A program made the position numbers and the translations under genes. Below, in pieces: positions 42,740-54,101 of a stretch of 64,000 nucleotides of DNA. The first letter of the stretch is position 1. Each line of letters begins with the position of its first letter. Source of the stretch: Arthrobacter_D sp015752045 (lineage in GTDB: Bacteria; Actinomycetota; Actinomycetes; Actinomycetales; Micrococcaceae); the NCBI RefSeq assembly GCF_015752045.1, contig NZ_JADOUS010000010.1, positions 62,001 to 126,000 on the forward strand, given 5' to 3'. Below the pieces are notes generated by a model. The model worked only from the letters and a program-made list of their open reading frames with translations, did no database searches and was not told the DNA's origin.

Positions 42740-42745
42740 TAAGCT
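42740..42745 (+). promoter_or_regulatory. Leaderless-type -10 for the NAD(P)HX repair gene
   Basis: TAAGCT ends 7 bases before the ATG at 42753. This supports that ATG over the upstream in-frame ATG at 42720. Confidence 0.45.
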
Positions 42746-42752
42746 CGATGAC

Positions 42753-44315
42753 ATGCTCCAAGCATTTTCCGGTGGTGACGTCCGCTCCGCGGAGGCACCA
42801 CTCCTCGACGCCGGCCAGGGTGACGCCCTGATGCAGAAGGCTGCCCACGGCCTGTTCGGCGTCGTCCTCGGTCTCCTGCGCGACGCCGGGCGCGGCACCT
42901 ACGGCGCCACCGCCGTCGTGCTGGCCGGGAGCGGGAACAACGGCGCCGATGCGCTCTACGCGGGGGAGCGGCTCCTGCGCCGGGGCGTCGGAGCCACGGC
43001 GATCCTCACGGCGGACCGGGTCCACGATGCCGCGTTGCAGGCTTTCACGCAGGCCGGCGGGACGAGCGTCCGGCTGGGCGACGCCCCGGACATCCCAGCA
43101 CTTGCAGCACATGCGGCCGCCTCCGACGTCCTCCTCGACGGGATCCTCGGCACCGGTGCCAGCGGCGGCCTGCGGGGGCCCTCCGCGGACTTCGTCCGGG
43201 CGTTCGACGCAGCGGCCGGTCCGCGCGCCGTACGGTCCACGCTCGTGGTCGCCTGCGACCTGCCCAGCGGCATCGGCGTGGACACCGGCCGCGTCGACGG
43301 GCCCGTCCTCTCCGCGGATGCGACCGTCACCTTCGGGGCCGCGAAGCCGGGCCTCCTGATCGGCGACGGCGCGGTGGCCGCCGGTGAGCTGAACGTGGTC
43401 GACATCGGCCTCGACTTCTCCGGATTCACTCCCGCCGCGCGCAGCCTCCAGGTCGCCGACGCCGCAGCCCTGCTCCGCCTGCCCCGCGCACACGACCACA
43501 AATACTCGCGCGGGGTGCTCGGCGTCGCCGCAGGATCCGCACGTTACCCGGGAGCGGCCGCCCTCGCCGTCGGTGCCGCGCTGGCCACGGGCGTCGGGAT
43601 GGTGCGCTACCTCGGCCCCGACGCCGTCGCAGCGCTGGTCCACCAGCGGAACCCCGAGGCGGTGGCGTCCACCGGCCCGATCGCCGACGCGCGGTCCCAG
43701 GCCTGGGTCGTGGGCCCCGGCGCCGTGGACGACGACGACCAGCGAGGCCGGGCCGCCGACGCCGTGGCCTCCGGGCTGCCCGTCGTCGTCGACGCCGGGG
43801 CGCTGGTCGCGGTGCCCGCGCGCGTGGGTCCGCAGGTCGTCCTCACCCCGCACGCGGGGGAGCTGCGTGAGCTGCTGGCGGCCCGCGGCATCGACGCCGA
43901 GCGGTCCGAGATCGAGGCCGAGCCCGCACACTTCGCGCTGCGCGCCGCCGAGACCACGGGCGCCACGGTGCTGCTCAAGGGGTACACGACCGTCGTCGCC
44001 GCCCCCTCCGGCGCACTGTTCGTCCAGGCCGACGCGACGCCCTGGCTCTCGACCGCCGGGACCGGGGACACCCTCTCCGGCATCGTCGGGGCCCTCCTGG
44101 CGACGCTCGCCGAGGACGACGGCGCGGCGGACCGCATCGGCGTGGCGCACCCAGACCTCTGGGCGGCGATCGCCGCGGCGGGAGCGCTCATCCACGGACG
44201 GGCCGGGCAGCTCGCTGCCCGCTCCGGACCCGTGGTGGTCTCCGGCCTCCCGGACTCCATCCGCGCAGTGGTCGCGGATCTCGTGGAGGAGCGTCGCCTG
44301 GCCGCAAGTATTTGA
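42753..44315 (+). CDS. nnr: Bifunctional NAD(P)HX epimerase / ADP-dependent NAD(P)HX dehydratase
   Basis: This repair enzyme (520 residues) restores damaged hydrated NAD(P)H. Residues 1-215 are the YjeF_N epimerase domain, with VVLAGSGNNGADALYAGERL and ACDLPSGIGVDTGRVDG. From about 235 a ribokinase-like dehydratase follows: HDHKYSRGVLGVAAGSARYP, LTPHAGELRELL, VLLKGYTTVVA and STAGTGDTLSGIVGAL. The glycine loop reads GNNGAD where the usual motif is GNNGGDG, a small deviation. Start chosen from the -10 spacing. Confidence 0.92.
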   Translation: MLQAFSGGDVRSAEAPLLDAGQGDALMQKAAHGLFGVVLGLLRDAGRGTYGATAVVLAGSGNNGADALYAGERLLRRGVGATAILTADRVHDAALQAFTQAGGTSVRLGDAPDIPALAAHAAASDVLLDGILGTGASGGLRGPSADFVRAFDAAAGPRAVRSTLVVACDLPSGIGVDTGRVDGPVLSADATVTFGAAKPGLLIGDGAVAAGELNVVDIGLDFSGFTPAARSLQVADAAALLRLPRAHDHKYSRGVLGVAAGSARYPGAAALAVGAALATGVGMVRYLGPDAVAALVHQRNPEAVASTGPIADARSQAWVVGPGAVDDDDQRGRAADAVASGLPVVVDAGALVAVPARVGPQVVLTPHAGELRELLAARGIDAERSEIEAEPAHFALRAAETTGATVLLKGYTTVVAAPSGALFVQADATPWLSTAGTGDTLSGIVGALLATLAEDDGAADRIGVAHPDLWAAIAAAGALIHGRAGQLAARSGPVVVSGLPDSIRAVVADLVEERRLAASI

Positions 44316-44454
44316 GGTGACCGACGCAATCAACCGCGCGGACACCTGAATGCGCTATGCATGGACAAAGCGCGCGGGGCAGGACCCCGACGCCTGCAAG
44401 GAACACCGGGACCGCCCATGGAGGCGGCCCCGGCAGAAGACACAAGGAGAACTC

Positions 44455-46641
<2,187 letters not shown>

Positions 46642-46694
46642 CTCCACCCCTCGACAGGTACACCCCCACCCACCGTCCCAGGAGGACCCCCCAC

Positions 46695-49007
46695 GTGTTG
46701 ACACCGAAATCGACCTACCGGCTACAGATCCGGAGCGAGTTCGACCTGCATCGGGCCGCGGCCCTGGTGCCGTACCTGCACGACCTGGGGGTGGACTGGG
46801 TGTACCTGTCGCCGATCCTGACGGCGGAGAAGGGGTCCGGGCACGGCTATGACGTCACGGACCCCACCACCGTCGACCCCGACCGCGGCGGTCCGGGCGG
46901 TCTCGCCGCACTCAGCGAGGCAGCCCGGGCGGCGGGCCTGGGTGTGCTCGTCGACATCGTGCCCAACCACATGGGCATCGAGACCCCCGCGGACAATGCG
47001 TGGTGGTGGCAGCTCCTCGAGGAGGGGCGCGGCTCCCGCATGGCGGAGGCGTTCGACGTCGACTGGGACGCCAATGACGGACGCATCCGCGTCCCCGTCC
47101 TCGGCGACGGCGACGACGAGCTGGATCAGCTCGCGGTCGTCGACGGCGAACTGCACTACTACGACAACCGGTTCCCGATCGCGGACGGCACGGCGCACCC
47201 CGGTGACACGGGGGCGCAGGTCCACGCCCGCCAGCACTACGAACTCGTGAACTGGCGGCGCGCCGATGCGGAGCTCAACTACCGGCGGTTCTTCGGCGTG
47301 AACACCCTCGCAGGCCTGCGCGTCGAGGTCCCGTGGGTGTTCCAGGAGAGCCACAGCGAGGTGAAGCGGTGGTTCGACGAGGGGCTCGTCGACGGCCTGC
47401 GCATCGACCACCCCGACGGTCTCGCCGACCCTAAGGGCTACCTCGACGACCTCCGCACCCTGACGGGCGGCGCCTACGTGCTCGTGGAGAAGATCCTCGA
47501 GTCGGGGGAGACGCTCCCGACCGACTGGGCGACCGAGGGCACCACCGGCTATGACGCCCTCGCGGACATCGACCGGCTGTTCACCGACCCCGACGGGGAG
47601 CACGCGCTGACGCGGTCCGTGCCGGTGGAGCCGTTCCACGAGATGATCCACGGCACCAAGCGCGGCATCGCCGACGGCATCCTCCGCTCCGAGGTGCTGA
47701 GGCTCGCGCGGCTCGTCCCCGCCACGGCGGACCTCGACGCCGACATCGCAGCCGACGCGATCGCCGAACTGCTGACCTGCTTCCCCGTCTACCGCAGCTA
47801 CCTCCCGGGTGGAGCCGAGTACCTCGCCGAGACGGTCCGTGACGCCCAGGTGCGCCGCCCCGACCTCGCGGATACCCTCACCGTGCTCCACTCGCTCCTG
47901 AACCCGTTCCTCGACGGTCCCGGGGAGCTCACGGAGCTCGCCCGGCGCTTCCAGCAGACCTCCGGCATGGTGATGGCGAAGGGCGTGGAGGACACGGCGT
48001 TCTACCGCTACTCCCGCCTCGTGTCGCTGAACGAGGTCGGCGCGGATCCGTCCATCTTCTCCATCGACCCGCTGGAACTGCACCGTCGCCTGCTCGCGCG
48101 GCAGACGGAGAGCCCGCTGGCCATGACGACCCTCAGCACGCATGACACCAAGCGCAGCGAGGACACCCGGACGCGTATCTCCGTGCTGTCGGAGCTCGCG
48201 GGCGAATGGACGGACCTCCTCGGACAGCTCGAGGAACTGGCCCCCATCAAGGATCCGACGTTCGCGCCGCTGCTGTGGCAGTCGCTCATCGGGGCCTGGC
48301 CGATCAGCAGGGAGCGCGCGCACGCCTACGCCGAGAAGGCGTCACGCGAGGCCGATTCCAGTACGCACTGGACCGCGCCGGACGAGGGGTTCGAGCGCGG
48401 CATGCACGACGCCGTCGACGCCGCCTTCGACGACGACGCGGTGGCGTCGCTGATCACCGGTCTCGTGGAGCGGATCCAACAGGCCGGCTGGTCCAACTCG
48501 ATCGGCCTCAAGCTGCTCCAGCTCACCATGCCGGGAGTGCCGGACGTCTACCAGGGGACAGAGTTCTGGGACACCTCCCTCGTGGACCCCGACAACCGCC
48601 GCGAGGTGGACTACGACGTGCGCCGGCAGGTGCTGACGGACCTCAACTTCGGCGCACTGCCCCAGATGGATGCGGACGCCCACGCGAAGCTGCTCGTCGT
48701 GTCCCGCGCCCTCAAGCTGCGCCGCGACCGCCCCGAGCTGTTCACCGGCTACACCGCGATCACGCCCTCCGGCGAGGCGGCCGACCACGTCTTCGCCTTC
48801 GACCGGGGAGGAGCCATCACCCTGATCACGCGCCTGCCATACCGGCTCGCGGACGGTGAGGGCTGGGGTGACACCACGCTCGAGCTCCCCGAGGGGCGCT
48901 ACACCTGCGCCCTCACCGGCGCCTCGGTGCGCGGCGGGACCGTCAGGGCCGCCGACATCTTCTCCACCTTCCCCGCAGCACTACTGGTCCAGGAGGACGC
49001 AGCATGA
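46695..49007 (+). CDS. treY: Maltooligosyl trehalose synthase
   Basis: TreY (770 residues) converts the reducing end of maltodextrins to a trehalose unit. GH13 motifs are VDIVPNHMGIE, GLRIDHPDGLADPKGYLDDL and VLVEKILESGE, plus family segments TGYDALADIDRL and KGVEDTAFYRYSRL. The GTG start at 46695 follows AGGAGG. Its stop overlaps the treZ ATG by 4 bases. Confidence 0.96.
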   Translation: MLTPKSTYRLQIRSEFDLHRAAALVPYLHDLGVDWVYLSPILTAEKGSGHGYDVTDPTTVDPDRGGPGGLAALSEAARAAGLGVLVDIVPNHMGIETPADNAWWWQLLEEGRGSRMAEAFDVDWDANDGRIRVPVLGDGDDELDQLAVVDGELHYYDNRFPIADGTAHPGDTGAQVHARQHYELVNWRRADAELNYRRFFGVNTLAGLRVEVPWVFQESHSEVKRWFDEGLVDGLRIDHPDGLADPKGYLDDLRTLTGGAYVLVEKILESGETLPTDWATEGTTGYDALADIDRLFTDPDGEHALTRSVPVEPFHEMIHGTKRGIADGILRSEVLRLARLVPATADLDADIAADAIAELLTCFPVYRSYLPGGAEYLAETVRDAQVRRPDLADTLTVLHSLLNPFLDGPGELTELARRFQQTSGMVMAKGVEDTAFYRYSRLVSLNEVGADPSIFSIDPLELHRRLLARQTESPLAMTTLSTHDTKRSEDTRTRISVLSELAGEWTDLLGQLEELAPIKDPTFAPLLWQSLIGAWPISRERAHAYAEKASREADSSTHWTAPDEGFERGMHDAVDAAFDDDAVASLITGLVERIQQAGWSNSIGLKLLQLTMPGVPDVYQGTEFWDTSLVDPDNRREVDYDVRRQVLTDLNFGALPQMDADAHAKLLVVSRALKLRRDRPELFTGYTAITPSGEAADHVFAFDRGGAITLITRLPYRLADGEGWGDTTLELPEGRYTCALTGASVRGGTVRAADIFSTFPAALLVQEDAA

Positions 49008-50752
49008 GCTCGCCATTCGAGGTCTGGGCCCCCCGCGCCGAATCCCTCACCCTCGTTGCGGCCGGCGCCCGATACCCGATGACACAGGGTGAGGGCGGGT
49101 GGTGGCACGCGCCGGAGGCCCCCACGGACACCGCCGACGTGTCCTACGGCTACCTCGTCGACGGCTCCGAGACACCCGTGCCCGACCCCCGTTCGCGGCG
49201 CCAGCCCGACGGCGTGCACGAGCTGTCGCGGACCTTCGACCCGGCGGTGCACCAGTGGCAGGACGGATCATGGCAGTCGCCGGGCATGAACGGCGGCGTC
49301 ATCTACGAGATGCACCTCGGCACGTTCACTCCCGAGGGGACGCTCGACGCCGCCATCGGCAAACTCGACCACCTGGTGGACCTCGGCGTGCAGTACGTGG
49401 AACTGCTGCCCGTCAACGCCTTCAACGGCACCCACAACTGGGGCTATGACGGCGTGCTCTGGTACGCGGTGCAGGAGACGTACGGCGGCCCCGCCGCCTA
49501 TCAGCGCTTCGTCGACGCCGCCCACCAGAAGGGCCTGGGCGTCATCCAGGACGTCGTCCACAACCACCTCGGCCCCAGCGGCAACTACCTCGGGCTCTTC
49601 GGCCCCTACCTCACCGCGGGCCTGTCCAACTCGTGGGGGGACTCGCTGAACCTCGACGGCCCGCAGTCCGACGAGGTCCGGGACTACGTCGTCGAGAACC
49701 TGCTCATGTGGTTCAGGGACTACCACGTGGACGGCCTGCGCCTCGATGCCGTGCATGCGCTCCACGACGAGCGTGCGGTGCACATCCTCGAGGAGTTCGC
49801 CGCCCGCACGGACGAGTGCGCGGCCGACCTCGGCAAGCCGCTGTTCCTCATCGCCGAATCGGACCTCAACAACCCGCGCCTGATCCAGGGCCGTGACGTC
49901 GGCGGCTACGGCCTGGCCGGGCAGTGGAGCGACGACTTCCACCACGCCGTGCACGTCAACCTGACCCGGGAGACCGAGGGGTACTACCTGGACTTCGATT
50001 CGGTAGGCGCGCTCGCCAAGGTCCTCGAGAAGGGCTTCTTCCACAACGGGACCTACTCGTCCTTCCGGGAACGTCACCACGGCCGCGAGATCGACCCGGT
50101 CAGGGTCAGCCCCCTGCAGCTGGTCGTGGCGACCCAGAACCACGACCAGATCGGCAACAGGGCCGCCGGCGACCGCATCAGCGCCTCGCTCAACCCGGCG
50201 CAGCTCGCCCAGGCCGCGATCCTGAACATCCTCGGCCCGTTCACGCCGATGCTCTTCATGGGCGAGGAATACGGCGCGTCGACGCCGTGGCCGTTCTTCA
50301 CCTCCCACCCGGAGCCTGAGCTCGGCAGGGCCACCGCGGAGGGCCGGCTCAAGGAATTCGAGCGCATGGGCTGGCGTCCGGAGGACGTCCCCAATCCGCA
50401 GGACCCCGCGACCTTCGCCTCGGCCAAGCTGGACTGGGCGGAGGTGGAGCAGGGACACCACGCCGTGCTGCTGTCCACCTACCGCGAGCTCATCCGCCTG
50501 CGTCGGTCACGCCCGGAACTGCGCGACGCCGACTTCGGCAGCATCTCCGTGGACTACGACGAGGACAGCCGCTGGATCGTCCTGCACCGGGGCAGCACCG
50601 CCGTCATCCTCAACCTGAGCGACACGATGGTGACCGTGCCGGTGGGCGGCAGCAACGCCGAGGTCCTGCTGTCGACGGTCGACGGCGTGAGGCTGCTGTC
50701 CGACACCGTGCAGTTGCCTGCGCATGCTTCACTGGTCCTCAGCCGGGGCTGA
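49004..50752 (+). CDS. treZ: Maltooligosyl trehalose trehalohydrolase
   Basis: TreZ (582 residues) releases free trehalose from the TreY product. A short beta N-domain (1-95) precedes the GH13 barrel: GGVIYEMHLGTFTPEG, QDVVHNHLGPSGNYL, VDGLRLDAVHALHD and FLIAESDLNNPRL, then ATQNHDQIGNRAAGDR. It is coupled to treY (ATGA overlap), and a strong terminator follows. Trehalose made this way serves as osmoprotectant and carbon store. Confidence 0.96.
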   Translation: MSSPFEVWAPRAESLTLVAAGARYPMTQGEGGWWHAPEAPTDTADVSYGYLVDGSETPVPDPRSRRQPDGVHELSRTFDPAVHQWQDGSWQSPGMNGGVIYEMHLGTFTPEGTLDAAIGKLDHLVDLGVQYVELLPVNAFNGTHNWGYDGVLWYAVQETYGGPAAYQRFVDAAHQKGLGVIQDVVHNHLGPSGNYLGLFGPYLTAGLSNSWGDSLNLDGPQSDEVRDYVVENLLMWFRDYHVDGLRLDAVHALHDERAVHILEEFAARTDECAADLGKPLFLIAESDLNNPRLIQGRDVGGYGLAGQWSDDFHHAVHVNLTRETEGYYLDFDSVGALAKVLEKGFFHNGTYSSFRERHHGREIDPVRVSPLQLVVATQNHDQIGNRAAGDRISASLNPAQLAQAAILNILGPFTPMLFMGEEYGASTPWPFFTSHPEPELGRATAEGRLKEFERMGWRPEDVPNPQDPATFASAKLDWAEVEQGHHAVLLSTYRELIRLRRSRPELRDADFGSISVDYDEDSRWIVLHRGSTAVILNLSDTMVTVPVGGSNAEVLLSTVDGVRLLSDTVQLPAHASLVLSRG

Positions 50753-50790
50753 GCGTAGAGCAGGACTCTGCAAGGGTTTCGACAGGAGTG

Positions 50791-50822
50791 GGAGTCCACC
50801 GACCAAACGGTCGGTGGACTCC
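50791..50822 (+). terminator. treYZ terminator
   Basis: A perfect 14-bp stem (50791-50804 with 50809-50822) has loop AAAC and lies 38 bases after the treZ stop. Confidence 0.85.
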
Positions 50823-50910
50823 TGCATACTGGCTGGAGATTCTTCCACACGGGAGGCCAACCCCTGAGCGTCCGGAGACGGGACCGGGAAGAACGAGGCG
50901 GCAGAACACC

Positions 50911-52107
50911 ATGACCCTGGACATCACGACACTGCGGGTTGCCTTCGGCGCCGTCGCGATCACCCTCCTGGTGCTGTTCTACACCGTGGCGTTCCGCCAG
51001 ACCCGCTCTGCCTACAGCGCCTGGTGGTGTGCGGCCATCCTGTTCTTCTGTATCGGATCATCCATCCACCTGCTCGACGGCACGCACCACCAGGTCTGGG
51101 CCCACCCGATGGCCAACACGCTGTCGGTCATGGGCACGGTCAGCGTCTGGGCCGGGGCGCGGACCCTGCGGACCGGCAGACCCGGGTGGCTGCAACTCGC
51201 TGCGGCACCCCTGCTGACGCTGCTCGCCTCGGTGGTCGACAGCCCGGGGACGAACGAATGGTCCGGCGGAGCGGTGTTCCTCGGCATGATGTCCCTGACG
51301 ATCGGACTCGCCTCTTGGGAGTTGTGGCGCCTGCCCAGCAGCTACAGCAGGGTGCAGGCACCGCTCGCCGCCGCGTCGGCGGTCGTCGCGGTGCTGTACC
51401 TCGCGCGGTGCATCGCGTTCGTCGCGGGGGGCCCGGACGGCTACGTGTTCACCACGTTCTTCGATTCGAGCATCGCGGCGCTCGTCACCCTCGTCCTCCT
51501 CGTCATCGTGTCCTTCAGCGCGGCCGCGCTCAGCGCGGAGCAGATCGCCGCCGACCTGCGGACGCGTGCCGACCGGGACGCCCTGACCGGACTGCTCAAC
51601 CGGGCCGGCTTCCTCGATCTCGCACACCTGCACGTGGACCGCCTGGCGCGCACCGAACGGCCGGGCGCACTCATCCTCGCCGACCTCGACTTCTTCAAGG
51701 CGATCAACGACACCCACGGACATGCCGCCGGGGACAGCGTGCTGAAAGCGTTCGCGCAGGCATGTTCCGAGACCGTCCGGGCCACCGACCTCGTGGGACG
51801 TTACGGCGGCGAGGAGTTCATCTTCCTGCTGCCCGGCGCCTCGGTCTCCCGGACCGAGGACATCACCCGCGATATCAGCCTGGCGCTGCGCGTGCAGCCC
51901 ACACCGGGTGGCTTCGTGATGCCGACGGTGAGTTACGGCATCTCCTCGATCGAGGCGTCCGGCTACGACCTCGATGCGGCCATCGCCGCGGCCGACCGCG
52001 CCCTGTACACGGCAAAAGCCGGGGGACGGGACAAATCGGTGCAGGCCGTCGGGTCGCCGGACCAGCCGAGGAACGAGCCGGGTATGAACAGGAGTGCAGG
52101 GCGGTAG
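50911..52107 (+). CDS. Membrane GGDEF diguanylate cyclase
   Basis: The protein has 398 residues. About seven hydrophobic segments occupy residues 8-208. The GGDEF domain starts at DALTGLLNR (223) and has the active motif GRYGGEEF (299-303 for GGEEF) with DLDFFKAIND upstream. An RxxD (290-293) five residues before it fits the product-inhibition I-site. It should make cyclic di-GMP in response to an unknown membrane signal. I chose the ATG at 50911; an open frame back to 50788 runs through the treZ terminator. The gene is followed by GAF-ANTAR and EAL genes. Confidence 0.9.
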   Translation: MTLDITTLRVAFGAVAITLLVLFYTVAFRQTRSAYSAWWCAAILFFCIGSSIHLLDGTHHQVWAHPMANTLSVMGTVSVWAGARTLRTGRPGWLQLAAAPLLTLLASVVDSPGTNEWSGGAVFLGMMSLTIGLASWELWRLPSSYSRVQAPLAAASAVVAVLYLARCIAFVAGGPDGYVFTTFFDSSIAALVTLVLLVIVSFSAAALSAEQIAADLRTRADRDALTGLLNRAGFLDLAHLHVDRLARTERPGALILADLDFFKAINDTHGHAAGDSVLKAFAQACSETVRATDLVGRYGGEEFIFLLPGASVSRTEDITRDISLALRVQPTPGGFVMPTVSYGISSIEASGYDLDAAIAAADRALYTAKAGGRDKSVQAVGSPDQPRNEPGMNRSAGR

Positions 52108-52120
52108 GCCCTGCACTCCT
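52090..52120 (+). terminator. Terminator overlapping the GGDEF gene stop
   Basis: A perfect 13-bp stem (52090-52102 with 52108-52120) includes the last codons and stop (52105-52107) of the GGDEF gene. Translation to the end would pass through the stem. Confidence 0.75.
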
Positions 52121-52306
52121 GCCGCCCCCGGTGCCGTTTGCTCGACCCAGGGACTCCTCCCAGTCAAGGGCCGCACCGGCGTGGCCTCAACCGCCGGCCG
52201 CGGAACCCTGACCAGTTGACGTGGGCAACGGTGAGTGGCAGTGCGGTGTACAGCGGGGGCCGATCGACGATCCGCCGGCCGGGTGTCGGGCCTCTTCGAC
52301 GGGGAT

Positions 52307-52312
52307 TACAGT
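52307..52312 (+). promoter_or_regulatory. Weak -10 candidate for the GAF-ANTAR gene
   Basis: TACAGT lies 53 bases before the ATG with no clear -35. The 258-base gap after the GGDEF terminator (52108-52365) contains no gene. Confidence 0.25.
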
Positions 52313-52365
52313 AGGCACAACGCTGCCCGGACTGATCGTGGTCCCATTGCCAGAAGGTGTGAAGG

Positions 52366-53121
52366 ATGAGCGAGGATTCCGGTGTGAACAGGGGGATGCC
52401 GTCGACACATCACGGCGGCAACGAACGGGCGCGGGATCTCGCCACGGACCTGGCGGAGCTGGCCCGGTCGCTGCAGCAGGAGCCGGATTCGGACGCGATC
52501 CTCGGTGGGTTCGTCCATGCGGCCCTCGAACTGATCCCGGGGGTGGACGAGGCCTCGGTCAGCGTCGTCCTGGGACGGAAGGACGTCGGATCCCGGGCTC
52601 CTTCCGGGGGCCTCCCCGAGCGGATCGACGCGCTGCAGATGGAAACCGGGGAGGGGCCTTGCCTGGAAGCGGCGTACGAGCACCGGACCGTCCGCGTGCC
52701 GGACATGGCGATCGAGAAGCGGTGGCCGCTCTTCGCCAGGCGCGCCACCGAGGCCGGCGCCCGCGGCATGCTGTCCATCCAGCTGTGGGTGAAGGGCGAC
52801 AATCTCGGCGCGCTGAACCTCTACTCGTACAGGGCCAATGCGTTCACGGACGAGTCGGAGAACGTGGGCCTGCTGGTCGCGTCCCACGCCGCTGTGGCGT
52901 TCGCCGAGGCCGAGAAGGCCCGGCAGCTCCACGCGGCGGTGGATTCCAGGGACGTGATCGGGCAGGCCAAGGGCATCCTCATGGAACGCCACAAGATCAC
53001 GGGTGAGCAGGCGTTCATCGTGCTCTCCATGGCCAGCCAGCGCACCCACCTGAAACTCTGGGATGTCGCCGACCACCTGATCAGCAGCGGCGAACTCCCG
53101 GGGCGGCCGACCGCACGGTAA
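52366..53121 (+). CDS. GAF and ANTAR domain protein (RNA-binding antiterminator type)
   Basis: The protein has 251 residues. A GAF-type sensor covers about 40-175 (LIPGVDEASVSVVLGRK, GEGPCLEAAYEHRTVRVPDM, ARGMLSIQLWVKGDNLGALN). The C-terminal ANTAR domain (about 185-240) has RDVIGQAKGILMERHKITGE and AFIVLSMASQRTHLKLWDVA, with the conserved Ala/Gly and aromatic pattern. ANTAR proteins bind paired hairpins in leader RNAs to prevent termination. It sits between a diguanylate cyclase and an EAL protein. The GAF ligand is unknown. Confidence 0.92.
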   Translation: MSEDSGVNRGMPSTHHGGNERARDLATDLAELARSLQQEPDSDAILGGFVHAALELIPGVDEASVSVVLGRKDVGSRAPSGGLPERIDALQMETGEGPCLEAAYEHRTVRVPDMAIEKRWPLFARRATEAGARGMLSIQLWVKGDNLGALNLYSYRANAFTDESENVGLLVASHAAVAFAEAEKARQLHAAVDSRDVIGQAKGILMERHKITGEQAFIVLSMASQRTHLKLWDVADHLISSGELPGRPTAR

Positions 53122-53238
53122 CGGACCTGCCTCCGGTCCGTCAGTGCCCGGCGACGCGTGGGAAGGACATGTCGCGTGGCGGATCTGCGCCGGGCCGTGC
53201 GTGTCCTAAGGTGGACGAGACCAGTGAGGGGGACCGGC

Positions 53239-54006
53239 ATGGCATGCAAAGGCTGCGCGACATCGTTACGACCCGACTTTGATTTCAGCATGGCCTTCCA
53301 GCCGATCTATGACGCGATCGATGAACGCGTCTGGGGCTATGAGGCGCTGGTCAGGGGCCTGGGGGGCGAGGGTGCCTTCGACGTCCTGTCGAGGATCTCG
53401 CCGGAACAGACGTACCGCTTCGACCAGGACTGTCGCATCAAGGCGATCGAGCTGGCGTCGCGCCTCTTTCCTGCGGACGAAGAGTTGAAGCTGTCGATCA
53501 ACTTCATGCCGAACGCGGTCTACGAACCGGCCGCGTGCCTCCGTGCCACGCTGCTCGCAGCCGGGCGACACAACTTCCCGACGTCGTCGATCATGTTCGA
53601 GTTCACGGAGAACGAGGAGGTCGCGGATACCGCCCACCTCACGAACATCATCACCGAATACCGCAAGCATGGGTTCACCACCGCCATCGACGACTTCGGC
53701 GCCGGCCACGCGGGGTTGGGGCTCCTGGTCGAGTTCCAGCCGGACCTGATCAAGATCGACATGAAGCTCGTCCGGGGAGTCGACAGCAGCTTCGCCCGCC
53801 AGGCTGTCGTCACCGGCATCGTGGGCATCGCCGAGGACCTCGGCATCGCCGTGCTCGCAGAAGGCATCGAGACCGAGGCGGAGTTCCTGTTCCTGAAGGA
53901 CATCGGCATCCGCCTGTTCCAGGGATACTGGTTCGCGAAGCCGGCCTTCGAGGAACTTCCGCAGGTGCAGATCGGGTCCGACCGTGAGGTCGGCGCAGTC
54001 GCCTGA
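53239..54006 (+). CDS. Stand-alone EAL domain phosphodiesterase
   Basis: The protein has 255 residues and is nearly all EAL domain. The signature is YEALVRG (E35-L37). Other catalytic elements are present: LSINFMPNAVYEP, FEFTENEEV, IDDFGAGHAGLG, DLIKIDMKLVR, AEGIETEAE and FQGYWFAKP. It should hydrolyse cyclic di-GMP, opposing the GGDEF protein 1.1 kb upstream. The N-terminus MACKGC has a CxxC pair that could bind metal or respond to redox (speculative). I chose the ATG at 53239 over an open frame from 53158. Confidence 0.9.
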   Translation: MACKGCATSLRPDFDFSMAFQPIYDAIDERVWGYEALVRGLGGEGAFDVLSRISPEQTYRFDQDCRIKAIELASRLFPADEELKLSINFMPNAVYEPAACLRATLLAAGRHNFPTSSIMFEFTENEEVADTAHLTNIITEYRKHGFTTAIDDFGAGHAGLGLLVEFQPDLIKIDMKLVRGVDSSFARQAVVTGIVGIAEDLGIAVLAEGIETEAEFLFLKDIGIRLFQGYWFAKPAFEELPQVQIGSDREVGAVA

Positions 54007-54101
54007 CGGGGCTCTGCTGCAGGATCGCCTCATCTTTCGGGGGCAACCGGTGATCCAGCGCTGTCCCGCGCCGTGGTGGAGTCCTCGCCTACGATGAAGG
54101 A

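Noticed and set aside
50788..50910. Longer start for the GGDEF protein
   Set aside because: The region is the treYZ terminator and leader; the ATG at 50911 begins the membrane domain.
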